Origin: Bog-113 sp965226755
Lineage (GTDB): Bacteria; Acidobacteriota; Terriglobia; Bryobacterales; Bryobacteraceae
Reading direction: 5' to 3'
Assembly (NCBI GenBank): GCA_965226755.1
Contig: CBDDDT010000003.1
Coordinates: 2,775,132-2,839,131, forward strand
Length of the DNA stretch: 64,000 nucleotides
This document shows, piece after piece, positions 18,713-28,576 of this stretch; the first letter of the stretch is position 1; every line of letters begins with the position of its first letter. The position numbers were made by a program, and so were the translations under genes. The notes under the pieces were generated by a model, which did not search any database, was not told the origin of the DNA, and saw only the letters and a program-made list of their open reading frames with translations.

Positions 18713-19776
18713 GGCGAGCCTCCAACACGGAACCAAGCGTCGGTCCTATCATGCGGGAAACGAAGGCGAGCGCGGCAAGGCCTGCGCACGCCGCAACAAC
18801 GGTGCCGGCTTGATGGTCGAAGGCCGGCACCAATAGCCAGATGACATGCAGGGTTGAGCCGAACAAAATCAGGCCGCCGGCCACCTGTAAGCCCCGCCGA
18901 CTGCCCCGGATCGCCTTTATGAGAAGCAATCCGAACGGCAGAACGGCGCCCAGCACGATAGCTGTCAGAAGGACGGCGATCCAGGCGGTGCCCGTGCGTT
19001 CTAGAAACCAGGCCGGCCTTATCGGGCAGGTCGCCGTACCAGGCCACCACGAAGGTCATCAGTTCGAGATACACGACGCCGAGCAAGGTCGCGATCAGCA
19101 ACCCGCCGAGGTCACCCGCCGCCTTTCCCTCGATTTGCGGCAACCCAATCAGTGCAGAGACCGCGAGCGCTGCGAGCAATTGCTGGATGGCGATCATGCT
19201 GGCAAATGCCGAAGCCACGTAATGAGGTTCCAACGACAAGTACCAGTCGACCGCGACCAAGCTGATGGTCAGGCCGAAAAACGCAAGCCCGAACCCCGCA
19301 AGCAAGCGGCTTCCGGCGCCCGCAGCGAATACGACGCCGAGCACCGACCAGCCGGCAAGAGTGATGACTGCGCGGACCGCGAACGAGGGCCCGCTGAGAT
19401 ACCATCGGGCGACATCCGGCGGAACCGCAGAGGAATCCGCGGCCCAGGGATAAATGTACCCCAGTCCCACAAGGACAGGCACGAACGCCAGCGCCACGAG
19501 CGGAACCATCGCGGCGGCCGGTCGCAGGACGGGTGCGGCGGCCCGTCCCCATTCGCCACCCGTCAGACAATGGATCAACAACAGTGTCATGCTGCCGACC
19601 GGGCACAGGCTCCAGATCGCAAACGCCGTCAGCCAGCCGCGGAGCATGATCTTGATCGGCACGAGCAGGCCGAGAAAGGCTAGCAGTATCTCGACCGCCA
19701 CCAGCACGCCGATCCCGAGGGCTATTTGCCGGTTTGCTGTCGGTTGGCGTGAGAGCCCCGCAACGAATGGCTTCAT
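18702..19776 (-). CDS. actF: Alternative Complex III subunit ActF, one frameshift
   Basis: About 357 aa after removing one extra C at 19011-19012. Multi-spanning membrane protein (about 10 TM) homologous to ActF; the segment WYLSLEPHYVASAFASMIA is a hallmark, and the post-shift frame continues as LGAVLPFGLLLIKAIRGS ... IWLLVPAF to a stop at 18702. In known ACIII structures ActF packs against ActC without redox cofactors and may take part in proton movement. Start and stop fit 4-nt and 11-nt overlaps with neighbours, supporting the repaired frame. Confidence 0.9.
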
Positions 19777-20298
19777 GGCATTTTGCTCCTAAGGTCGGGA
19801 GCGTCCGCCAGTTTCGCCTTCTGGGATTCCTGCAGTGCCCGGATATAGGCAACGATCGCCCAGCGGTCACGCGGCTCGATCCGGGCCGCATAGGAGTACA
19901 TGACGCCGTACCCGTTGGTGATGACGTCGAAGAACTGCTGCGCCGGCGCGGCCCGTAACCGCGCCGTATGATACGAGGGTGGCGCGGGAAAACCGCGCTG
20001 CACGATCATGCCATCGCCGTTTCCCGAAAGGCCGTGGCAGGGAGAGCAGAAGATATCGTAACGCTGCTGGCCTCGTTTCAGCAATTGCGCGTCAACCGCG
20101 GGGGGAGTTGTGATCGCTTCGGCCCGGTCCAGATCGCCTTGCGCCACCGCGCCCGGCGGCAAGGTTTGCGCCTCTGCATCGTCCGGCAAACAGCCCGGCG
20201 GGTCCGTAGGCCACATAACGGGTTTGCTGCGTCATCGAATGGTCGTCGCACCCGCCGAGCGGCAGCAGGACCATGCAAAGCAGGACGCGGCGCATCAT
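19773..20298 (-). CDS. actE: Alternative Complex III monoheme cytochrome c subunit ActE, one frameshift
   Basis: About 174 aa. It starts MMRRVLLCMVLLPLGGCDDHS, a lipoprotein signal with lipobox LGGC, so it is probably lipid-anchored in the periplasm. After an extra base near 20190 the frame resumes with PDDAEAQTLPPGAVAQGDL and holds one heme site YDIFCSPCHGLSGNGDG with a downstream Met region NGYGVMYSYAARI. ActE relays electrons from ActA hemes to cytochrome c or to the caa3 oxidase. ATGA overlaps on both sides match only if the shifted frames are joined. Confidence 0.9.
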
Positions 20299-20826
20299 GG
20301 CTGCCGGACCTCTGTCACGACGGTTGCGCCGGCTGCCCGGAGGATGTTGCGCAGATCGAGTATTTGTTCGCCGCTATCACCGGCGGCGGCCGCGAGCAGA
20401 AAGAAAATGGTCCTGCGTGGCACGCTCGAACCCCGGAATGTCGAATAGCGGATGATGCAAGCTGGGCATCCGGCACGAACGAAGGAAAGCAATCACGCCG
20501 GCAAGCGCCGCTGCAAAGACACCAACCTCGAACGGGACCAGCAGGAACACCTGCCAGGAGTTGAGCGGGCGTCCGCCACTGTTCAGCGGGTAGTCGATCA
20601 CGGCACTGTACCATTGCAACGCGAAGGCGCAGGCAGCGGCGATCAAGCCCCCGGCCAGCATCGCATATCGAATTCGCGAAGGCGGGATTCCCAGTTCTTC
20701 GGTGAGACCTTCAACCGGATATGGAGTAAAAGCGTCGATGGCGCGATGATCGCTTCCGTTGATCAGGCTTAGCGCCACGCGGAGCGCATCTGGATCGCCA
20801 AACTCGGCAATGAGTGGCCCGTTCAT
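20295..20826 (-). CDS. actD: Alternative Complex III subunit ActD (DUF3341), one frameshift
   Basis: About 176 aa. N-terminal soluble part (IAEFGDPDALRVALSLI...; YPVEGLTEELGI) followed by two TM helices (about 60-80 and 95-118) and a cytoplasmic end that reads into another frame near 20403 (AAAAGDSGEQILDLRNIL ... VVTEV). This is the DUF3341 layout of ActD, whose function is structural. ATGA overlaps with actC and actE support the joined frame. Confidence 0.88.
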
Positions 20827-22194
20827 GCAGCCCCCTCCTGATGAGAGAGTTCTCGCATATCGAACATGGATACCGCCGGCACAAGCCTCACGAACAACAG
20901 GAACAGCAACGCAAACAAGCCGAGCGGCGCGATAAGGAACGACCAATCCCAAAACCCGAAATGGAAGGTTCGCCAGACGCTCGGCATGTAGTCGTGCGAA
21001 AGGGTATTGAAGATGATCAGGATGCGTTCCAGCCACATCCCGATGTTGATCGCAATCGCGACCACGAACAGCGCGGGCAGCGAGCGGCGCACCGTCGGAA
21101 ACCAGAGCGCCTGCGGCAGCAGGACATTGCAGAAGAGCAGCGCCCAGAACAACGGCGCGTAGGTTCCGGCAAATTCAAAGGCGACGACGCTGCGCTCGTC
21201 ATGCTTGCCTCCGTACCAGGCCATGAACCACTCGGTCGCATAGGAATAGCCCATGACGATGGAGGCCATCAGCAATATCCGGCTCATGACTTCGAAATGG
21301 TTCGCGGTGATGATCGCCTGGAGGTTCAAACCCCAGCGGATCGCGAGCGCCAGTATGATCACCATCGCAAAGCCGGAATACATTGCGCCTACCACGAAGT
21401 AGGGTGGGAAGATGCTTTCCTGCCAGCCCCGGCATCAGGCTCGCGGCAAAATCCAGCCCGACAATGGAATGCACTGAGCAGACCAGCGGAACGCCGGAGT
21501 GCGGCCATCGTGGTGTGCAAAACCTTGAGCCGGTCCCAGTGCCGCGCCGAGCCACGCCAGCCCAGTGCAAAGATACCGTAGAGAATCTGGCCGGCGCGCG
21601 TCCGGGTGCGATCCCGCATCGTCGCCAGATCGGGGATCAGGCTGACGTACCAGAACAGGATCGAAAACAGGAGATAGCTGACGATTGCCCAGAAATCCCA
21701 CACCAGCGCGCTCCGCCACTGCGGCCACAGCGCCATCGTGTTGGGATAGGGCGCAAGCCAATAGGCGTAGACGGGCCGGCCGAGGTGGATGATCGGCATG
21801 ATGCCCGCGATCGCAACCGCGATAAGCGTCATCGTTTCAGCAAAGCGGTTGATCGAACCGCGCCATTGCTGGCGTGTCAGCAGCAGCATTGACGAGATCA
21901 GCGTGCCCGCGTTGCCGATGCCGATCCACCAGGACATAATTTGCGATGGCAACTCCCCAGACAACGGTGGAGTTGATGCCCCAGATACCGATGCCCTTGT
22001 AAAACCAGCCATCCGATCGATCCGATGAACAATAGCACGAAAGGCAGGCTTGCCAGCATTGCGATCCACCACGCCCGCCCGACGGGCGCGAATACCGGAT
22101 CGGCGACGGCCTGCGTGATCGCGACATCGCTCGCGTGTTGTGATGCGATCCAGCGATGCGGAGCGGGCCAAATCGGATCCAGCACGGGTTTCAT
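20823..22194 (-). CDS. actC: Alternative Complex III quinol-oxidising subunit ActC (NrfD/PsrC-like), four frameshifts
   Basis: About 455 aa after removing single extra bases near 22006, 21934, 21494 and 21428. It starts MKPVLDPIWPAPHRW. NrfD-like ten-TM protein; recognisable pieces are YKGIGIWGINSTVVWGVAIA, IGNAGTLISSMLLLTRQQWR, IMPIIHLGRPVYAYWLAPYP, KVLHTTMAA and ATEWFMAWYGGKHDE. In ACIII structures ActC forms the menaquinol/quinol site next to the ActB [3Fe-4S] cluster. Each piece sits in a different frame but in collinear order, and the outer ends match 4-nt overlaps with actB and actD. Confidence 0.88.
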
Positions 22195-25062
22195 GTGCCG
22201 CCCTCGTCGAAGCCGGGAATGGTGTTCCTGACGTCGGCCAGATAGGTGGTTCGCGGCCGCGTCCCCAGGTGTCCGAGCAGCGCGTAGTGACGCTCGTCGG
22301 CTTTCTGCCGGTTGACCGCCGAGTCCTTTTGGCGCATGTCGCCGAAGGTGATGGCGCTTGTCGGGCAGGCGCTTTGGCAAGCAGTCTTGACCTCGTCCAA
22401 CTCGATCGGCCGGTCCTCCCGTTCGGCGGCCCGCCGCGCGCCGCTGATGCGCTGGACACAGTAGGTACATTTCTCCATGACACCGCGAGCCCGCACCGTG
22501 ACTTCTGGGTTCTTCTGGGCGCTGTAGGATTCGAGTCCGAGATTGGCGTATTCCTGGCCGTCGGCATAACCGAAGAAATTAAAACGCCTGACCTTGTAAG
22601 GACAATTCGCCTCGCAAAACCGTGTCCCGACGCAGCGATTGTAGACCTGCAGGTTCAACCCTTCGCTATCGTGCACGGAGGCCGCAACCGGGCACACCGG
22701 CTCGCACGGCGCGTGCTCGCAATGCATGCAGGGGACCGGTTGGAATCCCGGCTTCGGCTGCGATGGCGATCCATGATCGTAGACATCGACGCGGAGCCAA
22801 TGCATGTCGCGGCCACGTGCGACTTCTTCCGGTCCGACGACGGGAACGTTGTTTTCGGACTGGCACGCGACAACGCAGGCGTTGCACCCGATGCACACGG
22901 AGGCGTCGATGACCATGGCCCACGCATGACCGTCGTCGACCAGCGGCGACTCCTTGAGCAGGCTCGCAGATTGATCAATTGAAACCGGCTTCGATCCACC
23001 TAGGTCGGACAAGTTCCGGAGCGGATAGAGTTGACGTACGTCCTCCACGGTTCGAACCACGTTCTGGGTGGTCAGGATTTCGTCACGCCTGCCGGTCCTG
23101 GGTGATCTTTACGCCGGCAATAGTCCAGGCATTCGCCGTCGTGCGGATCGCATACGCGTTGGCGCCGACGTTGTTACCGATCGCGCCCGCTTTGCGGCGA
23201 CCAAGTCCCCAAGGTTAGGCTCGCAACTCCGTCGGCCACGCCTGGCTCGATCACAACCGGCGTCTCAATCCGACGACCATCGACTTCGATGGTGACAACG
23301 TCTCCTTCGGTGAGAGCGAGCCGAGAAGCTTCCTTCGGGTTCAGCGCCAGCGCGTTGCCCCAGACCTGTTTCGTCAGCGGCTTAGGGCATTCCTGCAGCC
23401 AGGCATTGTTGGCAAACGTGCCGTCCCACAAACTCGGATCGGGTCTCAACACCATGGTGATGGCTGCCGAAATCGGGCGCGGCAACGGGAATGGACGGGA
23501 GTGTGGGCCGCTGAGGCGCCGCGCCCGTGGCTACGCGTTTGCCGATGATACCTTCATGGAGAGCACTGGTCCACCAATGCTCGAAGTCGGATCCCGCTTC
23601 CGGCCGCCACGTTTCCCGCACCAGATCATACGCCGGTGCATCGTCATGCCCAGTCAGCAGCGCGAGGATCTGGTGGGCGCTCCAAGTACGGTAAAGCGGC
23701 AGGATAAGCGGTTGTACAATGCTCGTTGTGCCGTCAATGGACCGCAGATCCGACCAAGCCTCGAGGTCGTGGTGGAGTGGGATATGCCACGTCGAAAGCG
23801 CCGGCTGTCTCGTCGGGATAGCATCCCGCATGGAGGCGAAAGGTGGCATTGGCAACGTGCCTGGCAAACTCGAGATCGGCGTGCGCGTCATAGCCGGGGT
23901 TCGCGCCGATCACCATAAGCCCGCTGACGGCGCCCGCCTTAAGGTCGCGCGTCAAGTCTGGCAAAGTGCCGGCTCGGCGGCCTCCAGCGGTTTGATCAAC
24001 GGGCTCGATCAGATCGACGGGCGCCTGAAGATGCGCGTTGATCCAATGCACCAGCGCATGAGTTTCGGGCGAAAGCGACCGTCCTGCGAGCACGAGGCTC
24101 TTGCCGGGGTTTGCCGATAAGTCGGCGGCCGCATGGTCGGCGAAAAGCGTGACGGCCGCTGGGAGTACCGCCTCCCCGTAGGCCTGCACCCATCGAATTG
24201 GCGACTGCGACTGCCACTTCGCCGATTAAATGCGGATGAAGCGCGATCCGATGATCCGCTTTGGCACCTGAGAGTGTCGGGGGCCGCCTCGATACTGAAG
24301 ATCCGCGAAAATCCCCCGGATTTCGGCGACCGGCGTGCGGCGAAGCCTCGGGCGTTGCGCAACTGATCGGGACCTGGACCCAGCGGGTCTGCATCGAGCG
24401 TGAGTAACGTCTGGGACTTTTTCCAGCTGCGGCACCGCTTGAAGTGGCCGACCGTAAGCCAACATAGCTCCTGAGCGCTCGCTCTCATCGTCGATCGGCT
24501 CGTAAGCATGCCATGCTGCCTTCGGAAACAATTGCAACACGTCGTCGATCTGTCGCAAGAGCGTGGGCGACGTTACCCGCCCTGTAAGCAGCCGGAAACC
24601 TTCACCGCCGGATTGGTGCATCTCCTGAAGTTGGAGCTGAAGCCCTCGCTTGAAAGAATCCTCAGATGCAATCGCGCCGTTGTTAAGTATCGTGCGGGAG
24701 CGGTCCGGATCGTAAAGTGACAAAACTGCCGCCTCGGCAAATACGTCGGTTGCCCCAAGGCTCGCAGGATGTCTCGCATTGCCTTCGACCTTGATCGGGC
24801 GCCCGTCGATCGACGTGACAATGACACCGCGTCCAAAACCCGAGAGCGGCAACGTGGTCGCAAATCTAAGTTTATCCCCCGGAACCAGCCGCTCAGGCAT
24901 TTTGACGTAGGGAATGATGGGCTCGTTGGGCTTGCTGCAAGCGGCCAGACCGGTTGCAATTCCGCTTGCCAGCAGGCTAAGCGCACGCCGCCGGGTGAGC
25001 GCGCCGGGGCCGCGCGAGAAGAACTGCGAACCCTTGAGCGGAAGTTCATTCACCGGTGACAT
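22191..25062 (-). CDS. actB: Alternative Complex III iron-sulfur subunit ActB (molybdopterin-like + ferredoxin fusion), seven frameshifts
   Basis: About 954 aa after repair, the normal size for ActB. N-terminus: RRRALSLLASGIATGLAAC, a twin-arginine-type leader. Residues 45-670 form a molybdoenzyme-like domain that in ACIII lacks cofactor (ANPGKSLVLAGRSLSPETHA, GANPGYDAHADLEFA, WDGTFANNAWLQE, GAIGNNVGANAYAIRT). The C-terminal 290 residues (intact frame) bind four clusters: CIGCNACVVAC, CMHCEHAPCEPVCP, CVGTRFCEANCP, CTYCVQRI and CQSACPTSAI. All seven shifts are net +1 (near 24402, 24279-24283, 24189-24191, 23803, 23490, 23207-23210, 23098). The start could instead be TTG 25071 or GTG 25054. It overlaps actA by 13 nt. 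Confidence 0.87.
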
Positions 25063-25703
25063 GTCGAGCAATCCGTGAGGTGATCGATCCGGATGTGATA
25101 TGCCGCCATCAACTTGCGGCCGGAGTCCCCTTTGTCTTCAGGTGCATTCCACACCGGATCGAACACCGCTTCGCGCGGTCGAATGGACTTGGCAGGGTCG
25201 CGATGGCAATCGAGACACCACTGCATGGTCAAGGGCTCCGCCTGCCGGGTCAGCTTCATCTCCTGGATCGGGCCATGGCACGTGGTGCAGCCGACCCCGT
25301 TTGCGACATGAACTGAATGGTCAAAGTACACGTAGCCGGGCAGTCGGTTGACGCGTTGCCAGCGAATGGGTCGGTTTTCGGCGAGGCTCTTCCGTACCGG
25401 CGCCAGCATTTCGGCGTTGGTCCAGATCTGGGAATGGCAGGTCATGCAGGTTTCAGTGGGAGGGACTCCCGCGAAACGGGCCTTTTCGACCGATGTGTGG
25501 CAGTAGCGGCAATCCAGGCCCAGGCCGCCGACGTGGTGTTCATGGCTGAAGGGCACCGGCTGGTCGAGGGTGACGTTTTGGCTCGTGACATAGGGCGAAC
25601 CGGCAATCTGGTAGGCCATTCCAACGGCGAGAACCGGGATTACGCCGATCGAGGCCAATAAGATGGTCGCAATGGTGTTTGCCCCAGGACGGAAGATCTG
25701 CAT
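25050..25703 (-). CDS. actA: Alternative Complex III pentaheme cytochrome c subunit ActA
   Basis: 217 aa, first gene of the operon and free of frameshifts. N-terminal membrane anchor (about 8-33, TIATILLASIGVIPVLAVGMA), then five CxxCH heme sites: CRYCH, CMTCH, CTTCH, CLDCH and CSTCH. Extra histidines (FSHEHHVGG, YFDHSVHVANG) are placed to be distal ligands. ActA conducts electrons from ActB clusters to ActE. A consensus EcfG promoter lies 84-108 nt upstream of the ATG. Confidence 0.95.
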   Translation of the reverse strand: MQIFRPGANTIATILLASIGVIPVLAVGMAYQIAGSPYVTSQNVTLDQPVPFSHEHHVGGLGLDCRYCHTSVEKARFAGVPPTETCMTCHSQIWTNAEMLAPVRKSLAENRPIRWQRVNRLPGYVYFDHSVHVANGVGCTTCHGPIQEMKLTRQAEPLTMQWCLDCHRDPAKSIRPREAVFDPVWNAPEDKGDSGRKLMAAYHIRIDHLTDCSTCHR

Positions 25704-26058
25704 GCGTCCGTCTTTTCACCAAGAATCGTAGCAATCGGGCTGGTGCAGGTGCAGAAATCGCCAAGCGGAGCGGTTCCGCAAATTGCAACGGCGCTTGTTC
25801 GAAACGGTTCCATTTTTTCGGGACGGTTGGATCGGTCCAGCTTGCTGGCGTGGCGTCGAAAGTCTGACGCTGTGGTACAGCTGCCGGCAACCTTTCGACT
25901 AACCGATCCTGCCCGCGCTTCTTGGCGAAAGACCGTTGATCCGGCTGGTGAACACACTCGACCCTTCGGAGCCGGGGTTCAGCACCCAATTATTGTTCCC
26001 CGCCTGGAACCTATCGGCCCAACGCGCATTCATTGGTCGGTTCCATGAGAGCTGACAC
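25704..26058. other. Divergent control region between act-caa3 and GMC dehydrogenase operons
   Basis: 355 nt. Contains the EcfG promoter for actA. Toward the dehydrogenase I find GGAAC near 26007-26011 but the bases 16-17 nt later (CATT) lack the GTT core, so I do not call a second EcfG promoter. No gene seen. Confidence 0.5.
25787..25811 (-). promoter_or_regulatory. Consensus EcfG promoter of the Act-caa3 operon
   Basis: Minus strand GGAAC (25811-25807), exactly 16 nt, CGTT (25790-25787): nine of nine bases of the general-stress consensus. It lies between the divergent actA and GMC operons, pointing to actA, with a predicted 5' UTR of roughly 75-80 nt. Confidence 0.72.
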
Positions 26059-26787
26059 ATGACCATCAGGCGGCGCGAATTTTTGGCGGGGACGGCGCTC
26101 GCTGTGTTCGGCACCATGGCGAGCAAGGCCGCATTGATTTCCGGGCAAATGCCTTGGGCGCCCAATGCCGCCAGCCCTCCGGTTCCGATCAGGCCGGGTC
26201 CCTGGCATTTCTTCACCTCGGATGAAGCCCGCGCGGTCGAGGCGCTCGCCGACCGCATCATTCCGCCGGACCCGCAGACGCCAGGCGGCAAGGATAGCGG
26301 TTGCGCCGTCTTCGTCGACCGACAGCTGGCCGGGCCCTACGGCGGCCGTGAGGGCCTGTATACGCAACCGCCCTTCAAGCAAGGCACCAAGCAGCAGGGG
26401 CCGCAATCCGCAAAAGGGCCGGCGCAAACCTATCGCGACGGATTGGCCGCCCTGGACAAATATTGTCAGTCCAATCATGCGGGGAAGCGGTTCCCGGATC
26501 TATCCGATGCGGAAAAGGACGAACTTCTCAAAGGCATCGAGGACGAAAGGCTGAAGCTCGATGCGATCGACGGCAAGACCTTCTTCGCGCTGGTCGTCAA
26601 GGATGTGCAGGAGGGCTTCTTCGCCGACCCGCTTTACGGCGGCAACCGCGACATGGTCGCCTGGAAGATGATCGGTTATCCGGGTGCCCGTTACAATTAT
26701 CTCGATTGGATCGATCGCCACAACGAACGCTTTCCGTTGCCCCCCGTAAGCATCACGGGCCGCGCCGATTGGTCCCCCAAAACATAA
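26059..26787 (+). CDS. Gluconate 2-dehydrogenase subunit 3-like small subunit, Tat-exported
   Basis: 242 aa. The N-terminus MTIRRREFLAGTALAVFG is a clear twin-arginine signal. The mature part has the gluconate_2-dh3 pattern: FFTSDEARAVEALADRIIPPD near residue 55, FVDRQLAGPYG, and DPLYGGNRDMVAWKMIGYPGAR near the C-terminus. Such small subunits carry the signal that exports the cofactor-loaded GMC flavoprotein by hitch-hiking, since the large subunit has none. First gene of a three-gene operon; 11 nt before the flavoprotein gene. Confidence 0.93.
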   Translation: MTIRRREFLAGTALAVFGTMASKAALISGQMPWAPNAASPPVPIRPGPWHFFTSDEARAVEALADRIIPPDPQTPGGKDSGCAVFVDRQLAGPYGGREGLYTQPPFKQGTKQQGPQSAKGPAQTYRDGLAALDKYCQSNHAGKRFPDLSDAEKDELLKGIEDERLKLDAIDGKTFFALVVKDVQEGFFADPLYGGNRDMVAWKMIGYPGARYNYLDWIDRHNERFPLPPVSITGRADWSPKT

Positions 26788-26798
26788 CCGAGGCTTCG

Positions 26799-28576
26799 AT
26801 GTCGCGAAAGCTCCCGAAGAAAGACGTCGTCATTATCGGGCTTGGATGGACCGGATCCATCATGGCCAACGAGCTGACCGACGAAGGCTTGGACGTGATC
26901 GCGATCGAGCGAGGCCCTTGGCGCGATACCGCGACCGAATTTCCGCCCAATTACGCGCAGGACGAATTGCGCTATCGCATCCGGCATGAACTCTTTCTGC
27001 GGCCAGAGCAGACGACATTCACCTTCAGAAACAAGTTGGATCAGACGGCGCTTCCGATTCGGGACTGGGGTTCGTTCATGCCGCCCAATGGGGTTGGTGG
27101 CGGCGGCGTGCACTGGAATGCCGAAACCTGGCGTTTCCTGCCGTCGGATTTCGTGCTGAGAACCCATCTGACCGAGCGCTACGGTGCGGCATTCCTGCCC
27201 GAGGACATGACTATCCAGGACTGGGGCGTGACCTACGATGAGCTCGAGCCGCATTACGACACGTTCGAATATCTGTGCGGTACCTCGGGCACGGCGGGCA
27301 ACCTGCGCGGCCAGATTCAGGAGGGCGGCAATCCGTTCGAGGGGCCGCGTTCGCGGCCCTATCCGAACCCCGCCCAGAAACAGCCGTTCAGCCATACGCT
27401 TTTCGCGAAGGCGGCGAGGGACCTGGGCTACAAGCCGTTTCCTCAGCCTTCGGGTAACATGTCACAGGCCTATACAAATCCGCTCGGGCTGCGCCTGGGA
27501 CCCTGCACGTATTGCGGATTCTGCGAGTGGTTCGGGTGTGGCAACTATTCCAAGGCGAGCCCGCAGACCACCCTTCTGCCGCGGCTGATCCGAAATCAAA
27601 TTTCGCGCTGCGCGACAATTCGGAAGTGATACGCATCGATCTCGATCGATCGGGTAAGCGAGCAACCGGCGTGACGTTCGTCGACACCGGCGGGATTGAA
27701 TGGGAACAGCCGGCCGACCTGGTTATTCTGGCGGCCTATACGCTTTTCAACGTTCATCTGCTGCTGCACTCGAAGATCGGTGCACCCTATGATCCGGTCG
27801 CCAACACCGGAGTAGTGGGCCGCAACTTTACGCACCAGACCATATCGAACGTGAACGGCTTTTTCGACAACAAGAAGTTCAACTTCAACCCCTTCATCGC
27901 GTCGGGCGCAATCGGCATGTGCATCGACGAATTCAATGGCGACAATTTCGACCATGGCCCCCATGGTTTCGTGGGGGGCGGATATATGGGCCAGGTGCAG
28001 ACGGGCGGTCGTCCGATCCAGACAACACCGGTGCCACCGGGCACGCCTAAATGGGGTGCCCAATGGAAAAGTGCTGTGCGCGACAATTATCTGAGCACCG
28101 TCAAGCCGGGCACCGGCGTTCATGGCAGTTTCTACAGTTATCGCGACGTCTATCTGGACCTAGATCCCACCTACAAGGATCGTTTCGGCCGACCCCTGAT
28201 GCGGATGACCATCGACTTTCACGATAATGAGCTGAAGCAAAATGCCTTCCTGACCGACAAGTTCGCCGAGATCATTAGGGCCATGGGCGCCCATACGATC
28301 GAAAAGCAATATCGCAAGGGTCCTTATGATTCGACGGACTATCAGACCACGCATCTAAATGGCGGAGCCATCATGGGTACCGATCCCGGTACCAGTGCGC
28401 TCAACCGTTATCTGCAGAACTGGGATGTGCCTAACCTGTTCGTCACGGGCGCCAGCGCCTTCCCTCAAAACTCCGGCTACAACCCCACGGGCACAGTGGC
28501 CGCTCTGGCCTACTGGTCGGCCGCCGCAATCCGCGGGCAATATCTGAAAAATCCGGGGCCGCTCGTCCATGTCTAG
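26799..28576 (+). CDS. GMC-type flavoprotein dehydrogenase large subunit, one frameshift
   Basis: About 592 aa after restoring one missing base near 27595-27598. N-terminal FAD dinucleotide fold VVIIGLGWTGSIMANELTDE and GVGGGGVHWNAETW; an unusual cysteine-rich stretch CTYCGFCEWFGCGNYSKAS as in the gluconate/sorbitol/fructose dehydrogenase family (some members bind a [3Fe-4S] cluster there); C-terminal GMC domain with SAFPQNSGYNPTGTVAALAYW holding the catalytic His/Asn region. It oxidises a sugar, sugar acid or alcohol in the periplasm and passes electrons to the cytochrome subunit next door. Substrate cannot be told from sequence. Its stop overlaps the cytochrome start by 8 nt. Confidence 0.9.

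Noticed and set aside
19773..25062. The act genes as true pseudogenes
   Set aside because: Protein conservation is intact on both sides of every shift, there are no substitution-type stops, and gene junction overlaps are preserved; left open as an alternative pending reads.
26007..26031. Second EcfG promoter toward the GMC operon
   Set aside because: GGAAC is followed at 16 nt by CATT, lacking the conserved GTT.
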